Below are positions 1 to 9,022 of a stretch of DNA of 64,000 nt, piece by piece. Source of the DNA: Thermohalobaculum sp039821125 (GTDB lineage: Bacteria > Pseudomonadota > Alphaproteobacteria > Rhodobacterales > Rhodobacteraceae); NCBI GenBank assembly GCA_039821125.1, contig JBCBOR010000001.1, forward strand, positions 1 through 64,000, in the 5' to 3' direction. The translations under genes and the position numbers were made by a program. Each line of letters opens with the position of its first letter. Positions within the stretch are counted from its first letter, which is position 1. Under the pieces are notes generated by a model. That model saw only the letters and a program-made list of their open reading frames with translations, was not told the DNA's origin and searched no databases.

Positions 1-496
1 GGAACGGCTGGTTGCATTCCACTCGCTCTCGAAACGGTCGAACCTTGCAGGGCTGAGGTCTGGCTTTGCTGTGACCGGGCCGGAAAACCGCAAACGCCTG
101 TTGCAGATGCGGTCCTATGTCGGGGCGCCAATGCCGATCCCGGCGCAACACGCGGCCGCGGCCTGCTGGCGCGATGAGACCCATGTCGAGGCGAACCGCG
201 CGCTCTATCAGGAGAAGTACCGCATCGCCGACGAGATCCTGGGCAATGCGCCGGGGTACATGGCGCCGGAAGCCGGGTTCTTCCTGTGGCTCGATGTCGG
301 GGATGGCGAGGCAGCTGCGCTTAAACTCTGGCAAGAGACAGGCGTGCGGGCGCTGCCGGGCGCCTACCTCTCGCGCCCCTTTCCCGAAGCGCTGGGCGGT
401 GGCGATCCCGGCACGCGGTATCTGCGTGTCGCCATGGTGGCCCCGGCCAAGGACGTCCGGCAGGGTCTGGAAGCCGTACGCGATGTTCTGTTATGA
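1..496 (+). CDS. dapC: Class I/II aminotransferase, C-terminal part (probable succinyldiaminopimelate aminotransferase)
   Basis: Reading frame 2 is open from the first base, so the gene begins before the window. The first residues include SLSKRSNLAGLRSGF, the PLP-lysine region of fold-type I aminotransferases; the lysine would form the Schiff base with pyridoxal phosphate. The rest is the small C-terminal domain, with LPGAYLSRP and GTRYLRVAMV (substrate-carboxylate Arg region). The succinyldiaminopimelate aminotransferase assignment (lysine and peptidoglycan precursor synthesis) rests on motif style and on location just upstream of ftsK, which is common in Rhodobacterales; another class I specificity is possible. 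The stop at 494-496 leaves 62 bases before ftsK, so co-transcription is plausible. Confidence 0.75.
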   Translation, partial: ERLVAFHSLSKRSNLAGLRSGFAVTGPENRKRLLQMRSYVGAPMPIPAQHAAAACWRDETHVEANRALYQEKYRIADEILGNAPGYMAPEAGFFLWLDVGDGEAAALKLWQETGVRALPGAYLSRPFPEALGGGDPGTRYLRVAMVAPAKDVRQGLEAVRDVLL

Positions 497-558
497 GGGT
501 GTTTAACCGTGTTGAGTACCGTTTTGGGTGTGCGTCCGATGAGTAGGAGGACGCGATC

Positions 559-3405
559 ATGACTCTGTTTCTGGGCGATAGCGCACAGACGCCTCTGATG
601 GACGCCTCGATGACCGTGACAATGCGGCGGCGGATTTTCGAGCTTTGGGGCCTTGGCCTCGGCGCTGTGGCCCTCGGGCTGGGGCTGTGCCTCTGGTCCT
701 ATGACGTGGGCGATCCAAGCCCGTTCAGTGCCACATCGCAGCCCGCCATGAACTGGCTGGGCGAGCCCGGCGCCTGGATCGCAGATGCACTGGTCCGCCA
801 TATCGGGCTGGGCGCCTGGGCGCTTGTCGCTCTGCTGGCCGTCTGGTCCGTGCGGTTTCTGCTGCACATTGGCGAGGAGCGGATCTGGGCGCGGCTGATC
901 CCGATGCTGCCTGCGCTGATCCTGGTGCCGCTGTTTGCCTCGACCCATGCGGTGTTCGAGGACTGGCCGCTGTCGCGTACCGGGCTCGGCGGGATGCTCG
1001 GCGATGCGGGGGCGCGGGTGCTACTCGACATGATCCCGATGGCCGATAGCGCGGCGCTGACCTTCCTGACGCTGGGCCTCGGGGTGGCGCTTGTGCTGAT
1101 CGGCGGCAGCGCGCTCGGCTTCTCACTGGCCGAAGTGCTGCGCCTTGTGAACTGGATGAGCCTGTCGCTCGGCACAGTGATCGAGCACGGCGCAATGACC
1201 GCCATTCGCCTGACACGCACGGCTGTCACGCAGACCCGCGATGCGTACCGCACCTACAGCACGAAGCCGCGCTCGGAGACGCTGGAGCCGGCGGAGCCGA
1301 CGGGAAGCTGGCGGGTCGGCATGCCAAAGATCCCGGATGTCGGCAGCGCCCAGAAAGCGGCGGGTGCAGCGACCATGCCGAAATTCGCGCGAAATCTGAA
1401 GATGCCGAAAATGCCGGATCTGGCCAAGCTGGGCGAGATTGGCGGCAAACTGAAGATCGGTGCGCCGACTCTCTCGCTAGGCCGCAGGACCGAGCCGGAA
1501 CTCTCTGCGATGCGCATGACGGGCGCCGGATACCCCGAGGAGCGTCTCGGCGATATTGATGCGCCGCACATGGATCAGCGCGATGCGATCGAGCCGACGC
1601 TGGTGCGCCCGGGCGACCGGTCGGACCATGCAGAGGACGAGGACGGCGCGGCCACACCGGAGCGTGACGGTACGGCACTGAGGGCGGTGTTTGATCGGCT
1701 GGGCCTCGACAATTCTCCGATGCCGGATGAGCCCCCCGTCGACACGGCCCGGGTGCATGAGCGGGCCGATCTGTCTGATCCGATGGCCGAACAGGCACGC
1801 CCACCGGTCGAACGGGACATGCGCGCCCCGCGTCGCAGCCGCAAGGCTGAAGCCGAGCGCCAACCTCAGCTTGCGCTGGACACCGCGCCTGCCGACCTGT
1901 TCGAGCAACCGCCACTGGCACTGCTGCAAAAACCGGTCAATGTCTCGCGGGCCCAGACTTCGGACATCGCGCTCGAGGAAAACGCGCGGATGCTGGAGAC
2001 GGTGCTCGAGGATTATGGCGTGCGTGGAGAGATCGTCGCGGTCAAACCCGGCCCCGTTGTCACGCTTTACGAACTAGAGCCCGCACCGGGGTTGAAAGCC
2101 TCCCGTGTAATCGGCTTGGCCGACGATATCGCGCGGTCGATGTCGGCGCTGGCCGCCCGTGTCTCGACGGTGCCCGGGCGCTCGATCATCGGGATCGAGT
2201 TGCCGAATACCGAGCGCGAGAAGGTGTGGATCCGCGATCTCTTCGAGACCCGCGACTACGGCGATGCGCACTTCCCGCTCTCGCTGGCTTTGGGCAAGGA
2301 CATCTCGGGCACACCGGTCGTCGCGAATCTTGCGAAAATGCCCCACCTTCTGATCGCGGGGACCACCGGCTCGGGCAAATCCGTCGCGATCAACACGATG
2401 ATCCTCAGCCTGCTCTACCGCCTGACGCCCAAGCAGTGCCGGTTGATCATGATCGACCCGAAGATGCTGGAACTCAGCGTCTACGACAACATCCCGCACC
2501 TGCTCTCCCCTGTCGTCACCGATCCCAAGAAGGCGATTGTTGCGCTGAAATGGGTCGTCGCCGAGATGGAGGAGCGCTATCGGCGCATGTCGAAGATGGG
2601 CGTGCGCAACATCGATGGCTACAACGCCCGGGTGCGCGACGCCATCGAGCGCGGAGAGGATTTCTCCCGGACCGTTCAGACCGGCTTCGACGAAGCAACG
2701 GGCGAACCGGTCTACGAGACCGAGACGTTCGAGCCTGAAGAGATGCCCTTCATCGTTGTGATCGTCGACGAAATGGCAGACCTGATGATGGTCGCCGGCA
2801 AGGAGATCGAGGCGTGCATCCAGCGCCTTGCGCAGATGGCCCGCGCGTCCGGCATCCACCTGATCATGGCGACGCAGCGTCCCTCAGTCGATGTCATCAC
2901 CGGCACGATCAAGGCGAACTTCCCCACGCGGATCTCGTTCCAGGTCACATCGAAGATCGACAGCCGCACCATCCTTGGCGAACAAGGTGCCGAGCAACTG
3001 CTGGGTATGGGCGACATGCTCTACATGGCCGGAGGCGGGCGCGTGCAGCGTGTCCACGGCCCGTTTGTCAGCGACGAGGAAGTCGAGGAAGTCGTGCGGC
3101 ACCTGAAACAGCAGGGCGCGCCCGACTACGTCTCGTCCGTGACCGAAGGCGTGGATGAAGAGGCACAGGCGAACATCGACGCGAAGCTTGGCCTTGCACA
3201 AGCCGGTGACGGTGAGGATGCACTCTACGACAAGGCCGTGGCGATCGTTGCGCGCGACCGCAAATGCTCGACATCCTACATCCAGCGTAAGCTCGCCATC
3301 GGCTACAACAAGGCTGCACGGCTGGTCGAGCAGATGGAAGATCAGGGCGTTGTCACTGCCGCCAACGCGGTCGGCAAGCGCGAGATCCTGATCGAGGAAC
3401 GCTAG
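559..3405 (+). CDS. ftsK: DNA translocase FtsK
   Basis: Septal DNA pump that clears the chromosome terminus and activates XerCD at dif during division. The 948-residue protein has about four N-terminal membrane segments between residues 27 and 190, then a charged linker of about 250 residues. The RecA-like motor follows, with Walker A GTTGSGKS near residues 601-608 and Walker B FIVVIVDEMADL near 731. The end is a winged-helix gamma domain (YIQRKLAIGYNKAARLVEQM) that reads polar DNA motifs. An AGGAGG ribosome site lies a few bases before the ATG at 559. Length and domain order are normal for the family. It follows the aminotransferase and probably shares its transcript. Confidence 0.97.
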   Translation: MTLFLGDSAQTPLMDASMTVTMRRRIFELWGLGLGAVALGLGLCLWSYDVGDPSPFSATSQPAMNWLGEPGAWIADALVRHIGLGAWALVALLAVWSVRFLLHIGEERIWARLIPMLPALILVPLFASTHAVFEDWPLSRTGLGGMLGDAGARVLLDMIPMADSAALTFLTLGLGVALVLIGGSALGFSLAEVLRLVNWMSLSLGTVIEHGAMTAIRLTRTAVTQTRDAYRTYSTKPRSETLEPAEPTGSWRVGMPKIPDVGSAQKAAGAATMPKFARNLKMPKMPDLAKLGEIGGKLKIGAPTLSLGRRTEPELSAMRMTGAGYPEERLGDIDAPHMDQRDAIEPTLVRPGDRSDHAEDEDGAATPERDGTALRAVFDRLGLDNSPMPDEPPVDTARVHERADLSDPMAEQARPPVERDMRAPRRSRKAEAERQPQLALDTAPADLFEQPPLALLQKPVNVSRAQTSDIALEENARMLETVLEDYGVRGEIVAVKPGPVVTLYELEPAPGLKASRVIGLADDIARSMSALAARVSTVPGRSIIGIELPNTEREKVWIRDLFETRDYGDAHFPLSLALGKDISGTPVVANLAKMPHLLIAGTTGSGKSVAINTMILSLLYRLTPKQCRLIMIDPKMLELSVYDNIPHLLSPVVTDPKKAIVALKWVVAEMEERYRRMSKMGVRNIDGYNARVRDAIERGEDFSRTVQTGFDEATGEPVYETETFEPEEMPFIVVIVDEMADLMMVAGKEIEACIQRLAQMARASGIHLIMATQRPSVDVITGTIKANFPTRISFQVTSKIDSRTILGEQGAEQLLGMGDMLYMAGGGRVQRVHGPFVSDEEVEEVVRHLKQQGAPDYVSSVTEGVDEEAQANIDAKLGLAQAGDGEDALYDKAVAIVARDRKCSTSYIQRKLAIGYNKAARLVEQMEDQGVVTAANAVGKREILIEER

Positions 3406-3529
3406 GGGGCGGCGACCCGGTGGCAAACCGCCCCGGGCCCGACCCGGATCCTCTTCTAGTGGGGCTGACAAAGAGGTCCGAGACGAAACCCGGGGCGACG
3501 CCCCAGCACGGCGTGGACAGGCTAGCCTG

Positions 3530-4024
3530 TCAGAACGTCAGACCGGCTGTGCTGAGATCGCTGACGGCAATCGTGCGGTCCTGGCCGCATTCCTTGCCAC
3601 CCACGACGTGACCTTTGACCTCGACGATGGTCTCGCTGCGGAAACTGTGACGCGGACTGGCGAGACCGAAGATCTCGCCCTCGGCTGTCTCGATCAGCGC
3701 GCACCAACGACCGGCGACGATCCGGCCCTTGAGGACGGTCTCGACAGGAGCCGCGGCACCGTTTGCAGCGCTGGTGGATACGGTGCTTACAGTAGATCCC
3801 GGCAGAACGATGCTTTGACCGACGCTGATGCGCCCCGGGTCTTTGATCTCGGGGTTCGCCGTCAGCAGGGCCTCGACCGTGTGGCCACAGCGCCGCGCGA
3901 CCTTGCCAAGGCTGTCACCGGAGCGGATCGTATACGCGGCACCGCACTCGGAGCTTGCTGCGGCAGGTGTGGCAAGCCCCGCGAGCAGGACAAAGCCGGA
4001 AAGGATGGTCGAGATGGAACGCAT
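3530..4024 (-). CDS. LysM-domain periplasmic protein
   Basis: A 164-residue protein with an N-terminal secretion signal (hydrophobic stretch ending near TPAAAS). One LysM module follows at about residues 30-75 (YTIRSGDSLGKVARRCG ... ISVGQSIVLPG), a fold that binds peptidoglycan glycan chains. The C-terminal half has no domain I recognise, but carries paired cysteines (WCALIE, GKECGQDR) that may form a disulfide in the periplasm. It is convergent with ftsK and divergent from lolA. A role in cell-wall binding is a family inference; no catalytic motif is visible. Confidence 0.8.
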   Translation of the reverse strand: MRSISTILSGFVLLAGLATPAAASSECGAAYTIRSGDSLGKVARRCGHTVEALLTANPEIKDPGRISVGQSIVLPGSTVSTVSTSAANGAAAPVETVLKGRIVAGRWCALIETAEGEIFGLASPRHSFRSETIVEVKGHVVGGKECGQDRTIAVSDLSTAGLTF

Positions 4025-4216
4025 GGGTCAGTCTCCCCTGGAATCGATGTCTCAAGACTATAAATATCAATCTCAATGTCAATTTGATTCTTTTTGGGTG
4101 GTGGGAATTCTCTGTATCCAGAGCTCCGTGCACCGGAACCTCGGTCCGCGTCCGTTTCGTGCTATAGTGAAATGGCGGGGTTGCCACCGCCAACGCCGCT
4201 TGCAAAGTAGGACACC

Positions 4217-4819
4217 ATGAACAGACGCGCGCTTCTTGCCAGAACTGGATCCGCCGCCCTTGTCGCCGCGCTGCCCGCCCTTCCAGCGACAGCACAGGTC
4301 AATGCCGGGGATTTGGTCCGGATCTCGAACTATCTCAACGGCATCAGTACCATGGAGGGGACCTTCATCCAGGTCGGCCCGGATGGCGACCTCAGCGAAG
4401 GGCTGTTCTATATGCGCCGCCCCGGTCGGATCCGGTTCGAGTATCAGCCGCCGAACCCCACGCTGATCGTATCTGATGGGTTCTGGGTCGGTGTCTACGA
4501 CACGCTGGACAATACGCTCGACCGGTTCCCACTCAGCGAGACGCCGCTCGATCTTTTGCTGCGCGAACGGGTCAATCTGCGCGAGGAAGGCGCGGTCAGG
4601 TCCATCGAACGCAGCGAGGGTCAGTTGCGCGTCACAGCCGTCGATCCCGACGCGCCGGACCAGGGCTCGATCACGATGGTGCTTACCGACAATCCACTTG
4701 AGCTGACCCAGTGGATCGTTGTTGACGCCGAGGGCCTGGCGACCACGGTTGCTCTCAGCGAAATCAGGCGCAACGTCAAACTGGACCCGAACATCTTCCG
4801 CATCGAAGATCCGGTCTAG
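4217..4819 (+). CDS. lolA: Outer-membrane lipoprotein carrier protein LolA
   Basis: Periplasmic chaperone that receives lipoproteins from the LolCDE exporter and carries them to the outer membrane. The 200-residue product has a signal peptide (cleavage probably after the ALPATA stretch). Typical LolA strands follow: YLNGISTMEGTFIQVGPDG, LFYMRRPGRIRFEYQPP and LIVSDGFWVGVYD, ending with a conserved-length C-terminal domain. A lolA next to ftsK and xthA is usual in Rhodobacterales. The stop codon at 4817-4819 is followed within seven bases by a stem-loop element of the family described at 4826. Confidence 0.93.
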   Translation: MNRRALLARTGSAALVAALPALPATAQVNAGDLVRISNYLNGISTMEGTFIQVGPDGDLSEGLFYMRRPGRIRFEYQPPNPTLIVSDGFWVGVYDTLDNTLDRFPLSETPLDLLLRERVNLREEGAVRSIERSEGQLRVTAVDPDAPDQGSITMVLTDNPLELTQWIVVDAEGLATTVALSEIRRNVKLDPNIFRIEDPV

Positions 4820-4825
4820 ACGGGG

Positions 4826-4916
4826 CTCCGTGCTCTGACACGTGCTCCCTGTCCGCGGCAGCACGTGCGACGCGAGAGCGGCATGCCCACCCACCCGCAC
4901 GCGTCAGAGCACGGAG
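4826..4916 (-). repeat. Stem/G-tract element 1 (after lolA)
   Basis: Member of a dispersed family seen nine times in this window. Arms 4826-4839 and 4903-4916 pair over 14 bases without mismatch. On the minus strand the 5' arm is followed by a short GCGTGC then GGGTGGGTGGGC; the 3' side reads GACAGGGA-GCACG. CGTGC pairs with GCACG, so the G-rich strings face each other in an internal loop, and a smaller hairpin (ACGTGCT/AGCACGT) sits inside. In lolA sense the element begins seven bases after the stop codon. There is no U-run, so it is not a standard intrinsic terminator. Confidence 0.85.
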
Positions 4917-5213
4917 GCTGCGCCCGGCAGGTCCAGAATGTTCGGATCTCACAGTCTTGGCAACGCCTGTGCGCCACTCGATCTCTGGTCTGCATCACGC
5001 AGAGATACCCATAGCGGCCGGCCGGCCTGAGGATGCGGCACCGGCCACAGGTGCCCAATGGGCCCGGTACCGGCTTGTGCTCTCGAGAGTCTCGGCGCAG
5101 CCTTCTTTACGACCACACCACGCGTGTTGGCAGAACTAGGTCCATTTACCTAAAATTGTGTCAATTCATGACCAGCGCACGCTGCTGCATATCACCTGCC
5201 TCGCGTACGACGC

Positions 5214-5298
5214 TTGCAGGGCCGCGCCGCGGGTGGGTGGGTATTCCGAAGACCAGGGCAGAGTGCACCACTTGCAGGGGAGCGGTGCGGCCCTGCAA
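5214..5298 (+). repeat. Stem/G-tract element 2 (after xthA)
   Basis: Same family as the element at 4826, opposite orientation. Arms 5214-5228 (TTGCAGGGCCGCGCC) and 5284-5298 pair over 15 positions with one G-U. The loop has GCGGGTGGGTGGG on the 5' side and CAGGGGAGC on the 3' side. The 3' arm ends two bases before the xthA stop codon (5300-5302 on the minus strand), so in xthA sense the hairpin starts right after the gene. Elements 1 and 2 face each other between convergent lolA and xthA; I see nothing recognisable in the 297 bases between them. Confidence 0.83.
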
Positions 5299-5299
5299 A

Positions 5300-6094
5300 C
5301 TAAAGATCCAGCACCGCCAGCACCGGCGCGTGATCAGACGGTTTTTCGAACTTTTCGGACCCGCGGAACTCCCGGAAGATCCGGCTCGATCCCGGCACAT
5401 GGGTCACACCGCCGCGCACCCAGATGTGGTCAAGGCGGCGGCCCTTGTCCGCCGCTGACCAGTCCTTGGCCCGATAGGACCACCACGAGTAGAGCTTCTC
5501 CGGCGCCGGAATGTCCGCACGGGTCACATCGGACCAGCTGCCCGCCTCCATCAGCCGCCCCATGGCCTCGGTTTCGACCGGCGTGTGGCTGACGACCTTC
5601 AGAAGTTGCTTGTGCGACCAGACATCCTCGGGAAGCGGTGCAATGTTCAGATCGCCCACAACGATATGGCCTCCGTCCAGATCGGCAGACCAGTCAGTCA
5701 TTTCCTGCACGAACCGCAGTTTGTGATCGAACTTCGGATTTTCCTCCGGATCCGGCACGTCGCCTCCCGCCGGCACGTAGAAATTGTGCACCACGGCACC
5801 GCCGACACGAACGGCGCAGTGGCGCGCATCATCCTGTCCGCACATCTCCATGTGCTCGACCGGCTCGACCGGCACACGCGCAAGGATCATGACCCCGTTA
5901 TAGCCCTTGAACCCGCGCGCCGTGGCGGTCTGGTAGCCCATCTCCTCGAACCGGGCGGTCGGCAGTTTCTCGACCGGTGACTTCGTCTCCTGCAGGCACA
6001 ACACATCCGGCGCGACCTCCTCGAGAAAGCGGGCCACGAGGTCAGCGCGCAGACGCACCGAGTTGATATTCCAGGTCGCAAGGGTGATCGGCAT
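5300..6094 (-). CDS. xthA: Exodeoxyribonuclease III
   Basis: AP endonuclease and 3'-5' exonuclease of base-excision repair. The 264-residue protein has the endonuclease/exonuclease/phosphatase fold. Visible motifs are TWNINSVR at the N-terminus, LQETK (metal-binding Glu36), GDLNIAP, WWSYRAKDWSAADKGRRLD and the C-terminal SDHAPV with its catalytic Asp-His pair. Length matches the family. It is convergent with lolA and followed at once by a stem/G-tract element. Confidence 0.95.
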   Translation of the reverse strand: MPITLATWNINSVRLRADLVARFLEEVAPDVLCLQETKSPVEKLPTARFEEMGYQTATARGFKGYNGVMILARVPVEPVEHMEMCGQDDARHCAVRVGGAVVHNFYVPAGGDVPDPEENPKFDHKLRFVQEMTDWSADLDGGHIVVGDLNIAPLPEDVWSHKQLLKVVSHTPVETEAMGRLMEAGSWSDVTRADIPAPEKLYSWWSYRAKDWSAADKGRRLDHIWVRGGVTHVPGSSRIFREFRGSEKFEKPSDHAPVLAVLDL

Positions 6095-6346
6095 CGAATC
6101 CTCTCTGAGTTCGCATCAGAATGGCCCTCGTCGCGGCAAGGCTCAAGCACGATGCACCACGTCAGAAGATCGCAAACGGGGTCCAGAAATGACGCGCCCG
6201 GCGAGGGGAATCACCGGGCGCAGCCCTAACGGGCGAATGGGCAGCTGAGGGGGGAGTCTGCCCAAGGACAGCGGATGTTGCTTGGGGGAGCCGCTGTCAT
6301 GACGATGAAGTGGTGTGGAGCCCTCAAATCGTCAAGGGTCCTTTGT

Positions 6347-7033
6347 TCACATCGACAGTCTATAGCCTCCCGTTTCCGTGAGCAGTATTTGCGCATTCGA
6401 CGGATCTGGCTCGATTTTCTGGCGCAGACGGTAAATGTGCGTCTCAAGTGTATGCGTTGTCACACCTGCGTTATATCCCCACACTTCGCGCAGCAGGGTC
6501 TCGCGTTCGACCGTCCGGCCGCCGGCACGGTAGAGAAACTTAAGGATGTTGGTTTCTTTTTCCGTCAGGCGGATCTTCTTCTCCGCATCGTCTTCAAGCA
6601 TCTTGGCACCGGGCCGGAAGCTGTAGGGCCCGACCGAGAACACGGCATCCTCGGATTGCTCGTGCTGGCGCAATTGCGCGCGAATCCGCGCGAGGAGCAC
6701 CGGAAACTTGAACGGCTTCGTTACATAGTCGTTTGCTCCAGCATCGAGGCCAAGGATTGTGTCTGAATCCGAATCCTGTCCGGTCAGCATCACGATCGGG
6801 CACTTGACCCCGCCCCGGCGCATCAGCCGGCAGACCTCGCGGCCGTCCATGTCGGGCAGGCCGACATCCAGGATCACAAGATCGTGCATCTCGGACTTGG
6901 TGCGTTCGATCCCGGCGGTGCCCGTGTCCGCCTCGAACACATCAAAATCGTCGATCATCAGGAGCTGCTCGGCCAGTGCCTCGCGCAGGTCCCCGTCATC
7001 ATCCACCAACAGGATGCGCTTTGCGACACTCAT
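6347..7033 (-). CDS. OmpR/PhoB-family response regulator (orphan)
   Basis: Two-component regulator of 228 residues. The receiver domain (about 1-120) has the acidic pair in LLVDDDGD, phosphoacceptor Asp56 in LVILDVGLP, MLTGQD and the switch lysine in VTKPFKFP. The C-terminal winged helix (about 135-228) is of OmpR type (LTEKETNILKFL, TLETHIYRLRQK). No histidine kinase lies beside it. It is divergent from ribA across 219 bases. I cannot assign the regulon. Confidence 0.9.
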   Translation of the reverse strand: MSVAKRILLVDDDGDLREALAEQLLMIDDFDVFEADTGTAGIERTKSEMHDLVILDVGLPDMDGREVCRLMRRGGVKCPIVMLTGQDSDSDTILGLDAGANDYVTKPFKFPVLLARIRAQLRQHEQSEDAVFSVGPYSFRPGAKMLEDDAEKKIRLTEKETNILKFLYRAGGRTVERETLLREVWGYNAGVTTHTLETHIYRLRQKIEPDPSNAQILLTETGGYRLSM

Positions 7034-7208
7034 ATTCGTACCCCCTTGCTCTTCTTTCAGTCATCGTGGGTTTTCATGTAGCCGAGAGATGGGGGACGAG
7101 AGCGGTAATCGCAGCGTTTTTGTCAGTGTCTCACCCAACCGTGTTGATCCGTGGGCGTTTGTTACCAAATCTGGCACAATCATTACGAAAACCGTGTATA
7201 CCAAGGGC

Positions 7209-7230
7209 CGGTCGGAGGCTGCTCCGACCG
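7209..7230 (+). promoter_or_regulatory. Perfect hairpin in the ribA leader
   Basis: CGGTCGGAG and CTCCGACCG form a 9-bp stem with a 4-base loop, ending 22 bases before the ribA start codon. It has no U-run and nothing of an FMN riboswitch. It could shape ribA translation or be a protein-binding inverted repeat. Confidence 0.4.
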
Positions 7231-7252
7231 TCTGCCCCGTGAGGATCTGGCC

Positions 7253-8356
7253 ATGAGCTTGTCTCTGAATGTCGAAGAGCTGATCGCCCGGGCGCGCGCC
7301 GATCTCCGGCTTGGCGCGCCGGTGGCGCTGATCTCCGGCACCGGCGGCGCGCTGGTCATGTCTGCCGAGACCGCAGGGGCCGAGCGGCTGGCGTCGCTTG
7401 CACGCCTGGCGCCGGGTGGTCTGGATCTCGCGTTGTCGCATCGCCGGGCCGAGACGCTGAAGGCGCGCGCCTATGATGGCGATATCGCACGGATCATCGT
7501 CCCCGCCGACGCAACGCTCGGCTGGGTTCAGTCAACCGCCGATCCCTCGCTCGATCTCGGCAATCCCTTGCGTGGCCCGTATCAGAGCCGCCGGGAAGGA
7601 TCCGCCGATCTGCACCGGCTCGCAATCTCGCTCTGCAAGCAGGCGCGGCTCCTCCCCGCCGCCATCGTCGCATTCTGGCCCGATGCCGCATCTGTCGAGG
7701 CACTGGCCTCCGAGGGCAGGCTGACCACGGTCTCCGAATTCAACGCACACCGCGCCGCCGAGAGTCCCATCACCATGGCCCGGGTCACCGGAGCACGGGT
7801 CCCGACCCGGTTCGCCAAGGCGGGCAAGGTTCACGTCTTCCGCCCGGATGATGGCGGCGAAGAGCACTATGCCGTCGAGATCGGTGCACCCTCGCGGCAG
7901 GACCCGGTGCTGTCCCGCCTGCATTCGGCCTGCTTCACCGGCGATGTGATCGGCTCGCTGAAATGCGATTGCGGCCCGCAACTCGTCGCGGCCATGGACC
8001 AGATCGCCGAGGCCGGTGCGGGCGTGCTGCTCTACATGAACCAGGAGGGTCGCGGGATCGGTCTCGCCAACAAGATGCGCGCCTATGCCCTGCAGGATCA
8101 GGGCTTTGATACGGTCGAGGCCAACCACCGTCTCGGCTTCGAGGACGATGAGCGTGATTTCCGCCTTGGTGCAACGATCCTCAAGACGCTTGGGTTCTCG
8201 GCCGTCCGGCTGATGACCAACAACCCCAACAAGATCGCGATGATGGAGGCCTCCGGCGTCGCTGTCGCCGAGCGGGTGCCCCTCAAGGTCGGCGAGACGG
8301 ATGAAAACCGGGCCTATCTTGCGACCAAAGCGTCGAAGAGCGGCCACCTGCTGTGA
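7253..8356 (+). CDS. ribA: GTP cyclohydrolase II
   Basis: Converts GTP to 2,5-diamino-6-ribosylamino-pyrimidinone phosphate, the first riboflavin step. I chose the ATG at 7253 (protein begins MSLSLNVEEL); upstream in-frame sequence looks non-coding. The protein has 367 residues. The catalytic domain is C-terminal, with zinc ligands in HSACFTGDVIGSLKCDCG, then LYMNQEGRGIGLANKMRAYA and RLMTNNPNKI. The N-terminal half of about 170 residues is longer than stand-alone enterobacterial RibA and lacks the acidic DHBP-synthase motif; such extended forms are known in alphaproteobacteria. The stop overlaps the GTG of the next gene. Confidence 0.93.
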   Translation: MSLSLNVEELIARARADLRLGAPVALISGTGGALVMSAETAGAERLASLARLAPGGLDLALSHRRAETLKARAYDGDIARIIVPADATLGWVQSTADPSLDLGNPLRGPYQSRREGSADLHRLAISLCKQARLLPAAIVAFWPDAASVEALASEGRLTTVSEFNAHRAAESPITMARVTGARVPTRFAKAGKVHVFRPDDGGEEHYAVEIGAPSRQDPVLSRLHSACFTGDVIGSLKCDCGPQLVAAMDQIAEAGAGVLLYMNQEGRGIGLANKMRAYALQDQGFDTVEANHRLGFEDDERDFRLGATILKTLGFSAVRLMTNNPNKIAMMEASGVAVAERVPLKVGETDENRAYLATKASKSGHLL

Positions 8357-8889
8357 CCGGGCGCCGCCCGGTCTCCTCGAACGATCTCGTTGTCGGTCGC
8401 TGGGGTGCCCGGTTCCAGGGACGCCACATGCCCTGTTCCCACGGTCGGGGCGGGGTCCGCGCAGACAAGCGAGAGGGCGATCTGGCCTCACCCACCGGGG
8501 CCTATCGCCTGCTCTGGGTATACTGGCGCGCTGATCGTCTGGCGCGGCCCGCGACCGCACTTTCGGCGGCCCCGCTCGGCCCGCAACAGGGCTGGTCCGA
8601 ATGTCCGGATGACCCCGACTACAACAGGCCCATTCGTCATCCCCATCCCTTTGCCGCGGACAGGATGGCCCGCGGTGACGCTCTCTATGACATCTGCGCC
8701 GTGACCGATCAGAACCGGGGGCCGACACACCCGGGCCGGGGCAGTGCGATCTTCGTTCACCTCTGGCGCAAACCGCGCCACCCGACTGCCGGGTGCATTG
8801 CCTTTCGGCGGCAGGATCTGGTCTGGATCCTTGCGCGATGGACACACGATAGCCGCCTCATCATCCAACCCAGCGGCGGACTGGCATAG
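8353..8889 (+). CDS. L,D-transpeptidase (YkuD-fold) family protein
   Basis: A 178-residue protein beginning with GTG at 8353, overlapping the ribA stop by four bases (GTGA), so translation is coupled. The region SAIFVHLWRKPRHPTAGC has the YkuD-type His ... Gly-Cys arrangement in which the Cys is the nucleophile for peptidoglycan L,D-crosslinking. The start (NDLVVGRWGARFQGRHMPC) resembles the cytosolic or non-exported subgroup; no clear signal peptide is visible, which is odd for a wall enzyme. The ribA-YkuD pairing is seen in other Rhodobacterales. Confidence 0.8.
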   Translation: MTGRRPVSSNDLVVGRWGARFQGRHMPCSHGRGGVRADKREGDLASPTGAYRLLWVYWRADRLARPATALSAAPLGPQQGWSECPDDPDYNRPIRHPHPFAADRMARGDALYDICAVTDQNRGPTHPGRGSAIFVHLWRKPRHPTAGCIAFRRQDLVWILARWTHDSRLIIQPSGGLA

Positions 8890-8890
8890 C

Positions 8891-8967
8891 CCGCCCTGCG
8901 CCGCGCCCGGGTCTGAGCGCCGGGGTGGGCGGGTGGGCGGTGCTCAGAGCCGCGCAGCGCAGGGCGG
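8891..8967 (+). repeat. Stem/G-tract element 9 (variant, after the L,D-transpeptidase gene)
   Basis: Arms 8891-8906 and 8952-8967 pair at 15 of 16 positions; the element starts one base after the stop codon. An inner CTGAGC/GCTCAG stem encloses four G-tracts in one string (GGGGTGGGCGGGTGGG). Unlike the other copies all G-tracts are in the apical loop. It is probably a diverged or alternative form of the family. Confidence 0.6.
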
Positions 8968-8970
8968 CAC

Positions 8971-8997
8971 AAACGAAAACGGCCCCCGCAGGGGCCG
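8971..8997 (-). terminator. Rho-independent terminator of gdhA
   Basis: On the minus strand CGGCCCC-TGCG-GGGGCCG forms a 7-bp GC stem (8980-8997) followed by TTTTCGTTT (8971-8979). It lies 26 bases after the gdhA stop, which is standard intrinsic-terminator geometry. Confidence 0.8.
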
Positions 8998-9022
8998 CTC
9001 CGAAACCACGCGACAGATCAGA

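Noticed and set aside
4826..5298. Calling the paired hairpins simple intrinsic terminators
   Set aside because: No U-runs follow them; the constant internal loop and large inner part are unlike terminators.
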